Assembly (NCBI GenBank): GCA_013329565.1
Contig: DUJZ01000076.1
Location: 297 to 6,270 of the forward strand
Length of the DNA stretch: 5,974 nt
Direction of reading: 5' to 3'
From: Methanomassiliicoccales archaeon
Lineage (GTDB): Archaea > Thermoplasmatota > Thermoplasmata > Methanomassiliicoccales > UBA472
A program made the translations under genes and the position numbers. Positions 5,101 to 5,974 of this stretch are shown here, in pieces; position 1 is the stretch's first letter, and each line of letters begins with the position of its first letter. The notes under the pieces are model-generated. The model did not search any database and was not told the DNA's origin. It saw only the letters and a program-made list of their open reading frames with translations.

Positions 5101-5708
5101 TCCAACACACCTGTCTTCAGAATGTAAAATAGCGTGACGTCGACCTCTTTCTTCGCCTTGCTATGGAATTCGAACATATAAGGGATCCCGAATTTATACC
5201 TTTTTAACGGGGTCGCGGTGTACCCAGACCTGCGGACGAAACGCTGGACGAAGTCCTCGGTGCTGCTCATGTGGAGCGAATAGATAACCGGGGCGCACCT
5301 CATGGCCGCGGTCAGGAACGGCCGATCGGCCCCTTTGCGCTGCGCTCCGAAGGGCGGGTTCATGATCACCGTGTCCGCCTTTTCCTGGACGTCGGATATG
5401 TCGGCCTGGCGGAGCTCCAACTCCACGCCGGCCCTGACCGCGTTGGCCGAAGCCTGCTCCAACGCCGCCGGGTCCTTGTCAAAGCCTATTACCTCGTCCG
5501 CACCCAGCAGGGCCGCCCCGATGCCCAACGGTCCGGTCCCGCACCCCAGATCGAGCACCTTGCGTCCTTCCAGATCTCCCCTGGCCAACGCGTCGAACAA
5601 AAGGTCGGCGGCGATGACCGCCGGGGTGGAGTACTGCTCCAGGTCCGGACTGGGAGCTGAAAAGGGGGAAAGGGATTGCAAGGCCATCTCCAGCTCCCTT
5701 CTCTTCAC
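5097..5708 (-). CDS. METTL5-like RNA N6-adenine methyltransferase
   Basis: The 203-aa protein is a class I SAM-dependent methylase of the archaeal/eukaryotic METTL5 group. Human METTL5 makes m6A near the decoding site of 18S rRNA with partner TRMT112. Key segments are the N-terminal helix KRRELEMALQSL leading to LEQYSTP (23-29), SAM motif I VLDLGCGTGPLGIG (51-64), GFDKDP (75-80), and the catalytic NPPFG (117-121) followed by KGADRPFL, with IYSLHMSS at 142-149. All of these line up with METTL5 from memory, including the LEQY and YSLH-x-SS blocks that distinguish it from HemK/PrmC. The likely target is 16S rRNA in the pre-ribosome or ribosome, by homology. The GTG at 5708 is selected by a full GGAGGTG located 5 nt upstream. 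The gene overlaps csl4 by 4 nt and follows the CBS-domain gene by 42 nt. Confidence 0.88.
   Translation of the reverse strand: MKRRELEMALQSLSPFSAPSPDLEQYSTPAVIAADLLFDALARGDLEGRKVLDLGCGTGPLGIGAALLGADEVIGFDKDPAALEQASANAVRAGVELELRQADISDVQEKADTVIMNPPFGAQRKGADRPFLTAAMRCAPVIYSLHMSSTEDFVQRFVRRSGYTATPLKRYKFGIPYMFEFHSKAKKEVDVTLFYILKTGVLE
5108..5112 (-). promoter_or_regulatory. Shine-Dalgarno site of csl4
   Basis: AGGTG on the minus strand sits 7 nt before the csl4 ATG, inside the end of the methylase gene. Together with the ATGA overlap it supports the start at 5100. Confidence 0.55.
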
Positions 5709-5713
5709 CGATC

Positions 5714-5720
5714 CACCTCC
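5714..5720 (-). promoter_or_regulatory. Strong Shine-Dalgarno site of the METTL5-like gene
   Basis: GGAGGTG on the minus strand is the best SD site in the window and lies 5 nt before a GTG start. It offsets the weaker initiation codon and settles the start at 5708. Confidence 0.8.
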
Positions 5721-5727
5721 GGTCCGA

Positions 5728-5747
5728 CCTGGAAAGGATCCCCCAGG
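5728..5747 (-). other. Short hairpin in the CBS-methylase spacer
   Basis: On the transcribed strand CCTGG and CCAGG can pair across a 10-nt centre, and three G-U pairs could extend the stem in RNA. It lies just after the CBS-domain stop. No T-run follows, so it is not a convincing terminator. It may be an attenuating or processing stem, or chance. Confidence 0.2.
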
Positions 5748-5750
5748 CCC

Positions 5751-5974
5751 TCACTGATCGAGCCCCAGGTTCAGGAAGTCCGCGCTGGTGAGGATGCCCA
5801 CGATAGCGCCCTTGCGGGAGACCAGTATCGCTTCCTCCCTCTGCAGGTGGAACGAGGCCAGATCGATTGGGGTGTCCTCGTTCAGTATTGGGAACGGAGC
5901 GTCCATTATCTCCTCTATCCTGGTCCGCATGACCTCCTCATAGGTCTTCTTCCGGGTCTTGGTCTGCTCTATGG
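5751..5974 (-). CDS. CBS-domain protein, C-terminal part only (5' end beyond the window)
   Basis: Seventy-three C-terminal residues are present and the frame is open at the right edge. They show one CBS motif. MDAPFPILNEDTPI (23-36) is the usual opening strand and turn. It is followed by a helix containing LASFHLQREE, the strand AILVSRKGAIVGILT and the closing helix SADFLNLGL. Such domains normally come in pairs and bind adenosine nucleotides or SAM to regulate an attached enzyme, transporter or DNA-binding domain. The segment before it (TKTRKKTYEEVMRTRIEE) is charged and helical and does not reveal the partner domain. The gene precedes the METTL5-like methylase by 42 nt without a visible TATA box, so it is probably the upstream member of the same operon. 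What the complete protein does cannot be told from this fragment. Confidence 0.82.
   Translation of the reverse strand, partial: IEQTKTRKKTYEEVMRTRIEEIMDAPFPILNEDTPIDLASFHLQREEAILVSRKGAIVGILTSADFLNLGLDQ

Noticed and set aside
5302..5757. A 151-codon plus-strand open frame opposite the METTL5-like gene
   Set aside because: It is rich in Ser/Pro/Arg with no motif and lies opposite a gene with convincing methylase motifs.

Overview
The window looks like ordinary chromosome from a euryarchaeon, most likely a Thermoplasmata-type organism such as a Methanomassiliicoccales relative. The archaeal markers are Nob1 and Csl4 (archaeal/eukaryotic RNA-processing proteins), a METTL5-type rRNA methylase, TATA-like promoters instead of -35/-10 boxes, and a mixture of leaderless genes and genes with a strong Shine-Dalgarno (SD) site. 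The lineage guess within the archaea is an inference from gene content and moderately high GC, and is not proven here.

Left part (1-1328, minus strand): the start of a respiratory complex I-type operon in the order nuoA-nuoB-nuoC (fpoA-B-C in methanogens). nuoA and nuoB overlap by 10 nt, and nuoC runs off the left edge. Whether the donor is F420H2, ferredoxin or NADH cannot be seen here.

A 181-bp AT-rich divergent promoter region (1329-1509) separates this operon from a plus-strand pair: a DJ-1/PfpI-family protein and pyrroline-5-carboxylate reductase (proC). An 8-bp perfect inverted repeat brackets the presumed TATA box of the DJ-1/PfpI gene.

Middle and right part (2897-5974): an RNA-metabolism neighbourhood. 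The minus strand carries nob1 (16S rRNA 3'-end nuclease). After one plus-strand small gene (87 aa, unknown function) it carries a tight operon. In transcription order this is the tail of a CBS-domain gene, a METTL5-like rRNA m6A methylase, csl4 (exosome cap), a 55-aa coiled-coil protein, and a stand-alone ThiI-type PP-loop protein for tRNA thiolation. Four genes with recognisable roles (Nob1, METTL5-like, Csl4, ThiI-like) act on rRNA, tRNA or RNA turnover. The two unknown small proteins (orf87, orf55) are therefore the most interesting objects here.

No mobile elements, CRISPR arrays, tRNA or rRNA genes were seen. Intergenic DNA is minimal: two convergent gene pairs end in abutting or overlapping stop codons. 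I found no convincing evidence of a wholly new multi-gene system; the best leads are the two small orphan proteins and the operator-like inverted repeat.
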